Shown: positions 4,315-6,906 of the stretch, piece after piece | Numbering within the stretch: position 1 is the first letter of the stretch | How the letters are laid out: every line of letters begins with the position of its first letter | Assembly: GCA_016209155.1 (NCBI GenBank) | Contig: JACQWU010000191.1 | Span: forward strand, 1-6,906 | Direction: 5' to 3' | From: Candidatus Desantisiibacteriota bacterium | GTDB taxonomy: Bacteria; JACRDZ01 | Length of the DNA: 6,906 nt | The notes under the pieces: model-generated | What the model saw: the letters and a program-made list of their open reading frames with translations, nothing else | The model's database searches: none | What the model was told of the DNA's origin: nothing | Position numbers and translations under genes: made by a program

Positions 4315-6906
4315 TTAACCCTTATCAATTACATATTGCTTAGCTAACCTGCCAAACCCCATATTAAACTGAACAGCCTCGTGTGGAATAAGGATATACT
4401 TCCATGGTTTTTTACCATTTCTCAAAGCAAAACGTGCTGCATGTTCACAATAGTACAAAGCAGCTTTTGCCTTTTCTTTTACTTCTTTAGAATCCATGTC
4501 TTTTTGCATTTTTGTTTCAACCAAATAGATTGCCTCATTTGTTTCCACAACAAAATCAGGATTATACCGTTTTGAATTATGAGCCCACCATATCTCAAAT
4601 TGCCCTTCTGCCGGACGCAGCCATTTTAAAACAATCTCATCTTTTTCCAGAATAATAGCAAAATCTTTTTCTGTTTTTGAATCAAATTTATATTTAAGAT
4701 GACAGGCTTTTTGAAATCCAACAAACACCTTGCCTGGGATTGAAGATGCCGGCTCAACTGTCTCGGTAAAAGGATAAACCGAATCAGCTGTGTATTTAAA
4801 AAAATTATGATCTTTAAGCGTAACAAACGGCAATACTGTCACATCTTCATATCGAGGTGATTCACAATAAAAATGATCCATCATTTGGGCATAAATAAAA
4901 CGCGCTATTTCCCGTTTATTGTACTGAACTACATTTATTCTTTCATCTTCTGTTTTTAAGTATGAGTTGAAACGCATAATCGCCTGTCCTGCCAGTTTAA
5001 AAAGTAAATCCGCCTGGCTGTCATAATCAATCTCAGGCATATGAAACAATTCATTAACAATAATATTATCCAGCTTATCGGGAACTATACGCCCTTTTCC
5101 TTTTATGTAACTGATTCCATCTTCCTGTTCGCGTAATCGCTGGACAAGAATTTCTTCTGAAACTACTTGATAATTAAGATTGCTCACCTTAAGATCAAAA
5201 TCATTAAAACCTGAGTGAACTTCATCTGCCTGCTGAAGAACCATCCTCGGAATTTCAATAACATGACGTATAAAATTTTGCGTAACGCGTTCATATGCCT
5301 CTTCAGCAGCTTCAATCTTTTGCTCAATAAATAGTTCGGCCTGTGGCTGGTTGTATAGCCTTTCTTTATACTTAGAAAGAAATACTTCCTTCGCTTCCTG
5401 TCCGGTTAATTCCTGAACACTTTTAACTTCAGTATTAAGCGTAGGAAGAATATCTGTAATATCTCTTTCGACTTGCAACTGTTGTTCGGCTTTTTGCCTT
5501 TCCTCTACATTTTTAATAAGCGCTATTTCTTCTGCACGCTTTATAAAATTCTGTTCCCAGACAGGTGCTGATGTAATGATTTCCTTATCCTGATGCAGCT
5601 CTTCAGGGTTTATTTCTATAATATTTTTTTGCCTGATAATTGAATCCGGCTTATTAGCTTCGTCAATGATTTGCTGAAACTTATCATGAGCAACGATTGT
5701 GAGTGTATCGACTTTTTTATCACCGGTACGCTTTCCATAAGGAAGCCTTAATCCTCTTCCAATGGTCTGTTCACGCAATGTCGTTGATGCGGCAGTTCTT
5801 ACAGGAATAATTGTATAAAGATTAGTAACATCCCATCCCTCTTTGAGCATATTAACATGAATAACTATTTCTATCCGGTTTTTAACATCCTCTAAAGATA
5901 ATAACTGCTGAATATTTTCTTCTTTTTCAGCACCACGCTGATTAGAATGTATTTCCATTACTTTATCCGCGTATCTGCCTTCAAAAAAAGAATTTGATTG
6001 TATCAAGGTTTTTAACCTGCCCGCATGCTCGGTATCCTTTGCCACGATCAGCACAAATGGTTTAACCATATCAACCTTATTATTCCTCGCGTAAATATCA
6101 AGAGCGATTTTAGTATCCTCATGAATACGAATACCGTCTTCAATTTTAATTAAATCCACCTCTTCCTGAGATAAATAAAGCGGATCAAAATCCTTGCGTG
6201 TCGCCACAGCAGGTTCTTTAACGAATCCATCTTCTATCGCATGCGAAAGGGAATATTCATATACCACATTTTTAAACTTTATTGTATCACTGCCTCTTTC
6301 AACCTGAGGTGTCGCGGTAAGCTCCAGTCCCAAAATAGGCTTTAATTCATTAATAACCTGCATACCCCTGTCCGCGCGATAATGATGCGATTCATCCATC
6401 AGTAAAACGAGGTCATCAAGATTCGATAAATAGTTAAAATATGAATCCCCGATATATTCCGATAATCGTTTTATTCTCGGCTCAGCACCCTGCCGGCTTT
6501 CAGCGTTTATCTTTGCAATATTAAACACGTTGATTTTAATCTCTGAATGGAAAAGAGTTGTTTGCGAAGCCTGTAAATAATTATCGCCGGTTATAATTCG
6601 CGGCGGATTTTGAGCAAATTCACCGATACCTTTAAAAACATACTTTGGATGCGCAGGATTTGAAAAATCCTCGATTAATTTGTTGTAAATTGTAAGATTG
6701 GGAGACAAAACAAAAAAATTCTTTATCCCTTTCTCTAAATATAAATAAGCGACAAACGCGCCCATAAGGCGTGTTTTCCCAACACCTGTAGCTAAAGCAA
6801 AACACAATGACGGAAAATTACGCTCAAAATCCGAGCAAATAGGATATAATTCTTTAACTTTTGCAAGTTCAGCAGGCAGATTAACCTCTTTACTTAAATC
6901 CAATTT
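4315..6906 (-). CDS. Type III restriction Res-like protein: SF2 helicase plus PD-(D/E)XK nuclease (N-terminus off the window)
   Basis: The frame is open to the right edge (AAA codon at 6906-6904), so the true start is outside; 863 residues are visible. Counting from the Leu codon at 6903, the SF2 motifs appear in order: Walker A ATGVGKT (38-44), DESHHY (170-175), LTATP (195-199), EGWDVTN (355-361) and QTIGRGLRLP (379-388). A charged helical linker (about 450-550) and a region I cannot assign follow. The C-terminus carries NPDFVV (PD at 782-783) and VETK (E796, K798), a PD-(D/E)XK nuclease signature as in Res subunits of type III restriction enzymes. By family, such proteins use ATP to translocate or switch on DNA and cut it after recognition by a Mod methyltransferase; no Mod is in the window. 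All core motif residues are present, so it looks functional. A stand-alone defence helicase-nuclease is an alternative. The stop TAA is one base before the ATG of the next gene. Confidence 0.85.
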   Translation of the reverse strand, partial: KLDLSKEVNLPAELAKVKELYPICSDFERNFPSLCFALATGVGKTRLMGAFVAYLYLEKGIKNFFVLSPNLTIYNKLIEDFSNPAHPKYVFKGIGEFAQNPPRIITGDNYLQASQTTLFHSEIKINVFNIAKINAESRQGAEPRIKRLSEYIGDSYFNYLSNLDDLVLLMDESHHYRADRGMQVINELKPILGLELTATPQVERGSDTIKFKNVVYEYSLSHAIEDGFVKEPAVATRKDFDPLYLSQEEVDLIKIEDGIRIHEDTKIALDIYARNNKVDMVKPFVLIVAKDTEHAGRLKTLIQSNSFFEGRYADKVMEIHSNQRGAEKEENIQQLLSLEDVKNRIEIVIHVNMLKEGWDVTNLYTIIPVRTAASTTLREQTIGRGLRLPYGKRTGDKKVDTLTIVAHDKFQQIIDEANKPDSIIRQKNIIEINPEELHQDKEIITSAPVWEQNFIKRAEEIALIKNVEERQKAEQQLQVERDITDILPTLNTEVKSVQELTGQEAKEVFLSKYKERLYNQPQAELFIEQKIEAAEEAYERVTQNFIRHVIEIPRMVLQQADEVHSGFNDFDLKVSNLNYQVVSEEILVQRLREQEDGISYIKGKGRIVPDKLDNIIVNELFHMPEIDYDSQADLLFKLAGQAIMRFNSYLKTEDERINVVQYNKREIARFIYAQMMDHFYCESPRYEDVTVLPFVTLKDHNFFKYTADSVYPFTETVEPASSIPGKVFVGFQKACHLKYKFDSKTEKDFAIILEKDEIVLKWLRPAEGQFEIWWAHNSKRYNPDFVVETNEAIYLVETKMQKDMDSKEVKEKAKAALYYCEHAARFALRNGKKPWKYILIPHEAVQFNMGFGRLAKQYVIDKG

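Noticed and set aside
4314-4328. TTG at 4328 as start of the PD40/TPR gene
   Set aside because: It would overlap the helicase gene and lacks a good Shine-Dalgarno; the ATG at 4313 has AAGGG at proper spacing and directly precedes the TM helix.
1-6906. Alternative genetic code with TGA read as Trp or Gly throughout
   Set aside because: Long genes such as the helicase run open under the standard code, and the Trp codons I checked are TGG. Only one TGA interruption is seen.
6901-6906. TTG at 6903 as the true start of the Res-like gene
   Set aside because: The frame stays open to the window edge, and Walker A would begin only about 38 residues in, which is short for this family; the codon is more likely an internal Leu.

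Overview
The window is AT-rich bacterial DNA that uses Shine-Dalgarno-led ATG starts; every intact gene whose end is visible stops with TAA. Membrane-exported proteins, a CxxCH (c-type haem) motif in a membrane-anchored PD40/TPR protein, and a type III restriction-like helicase suggest a Gram-negative bacterium, perhaps an uncultured AT-rich lineage. The sequence alone does not allow a phylum to be named.

Left part (1-1713) is small-gene accessory DNA. A partial exported coiled-coil protein of unknown function runs leftward off the window from an ATG at 387. A 365-base divergent intergenic region follows. It carries a perfect-consensus sigma70-type promoter pointing left, a weaker one pointing right, three copies of GACATAT at the two -35 regions, and two hairpins between the promoters. 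The rightward gene (753-1115) encodes a secreted protein with two copies of a Cys-Cys-Cys-His module. Next is a two-gene type II toxin-antitoxin operon (1243-1713) with its own strong extended -10 promoter. The toxin is a YafQ/RelE-like mRNA interferase.

Middle part (1710-4313, leftward) is one long reading frame interrupted by a single in-frame TGA at 3275-3273. Read through, it encodes a membrane-anchored protein: an N-terminal TM helix, an Ig-like region, a CGNCH haem-type motif, a PD40/WD40-like propeller split by the TGA, and nine TPR repeats. About 520 codons after the TGA stay open and keep family-typical sequence. The stop is therefore either a very recent nonsense mutation, a sequencing error, or a recoded codon. 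The gene's 3' end overlaps the toxin's stop codon tail to tail, within an AT-rich inverted repeat.

Right part (4315-6906, leftward) is most of a type III restriction Res-like protein, with superfamily 2 helicase motifs followed by a C-terminal PD-(D/E)XK nuclease motif. Its N-terminus lies beyond the window. The PD40/TPR gene starts one base after its stop and its Shine-Dalgarno lies inside the end of the helicase gene, so the two are probably co-transcribed and translationally coupled. Any methyltransferase partner would lie to the right, outside the window.
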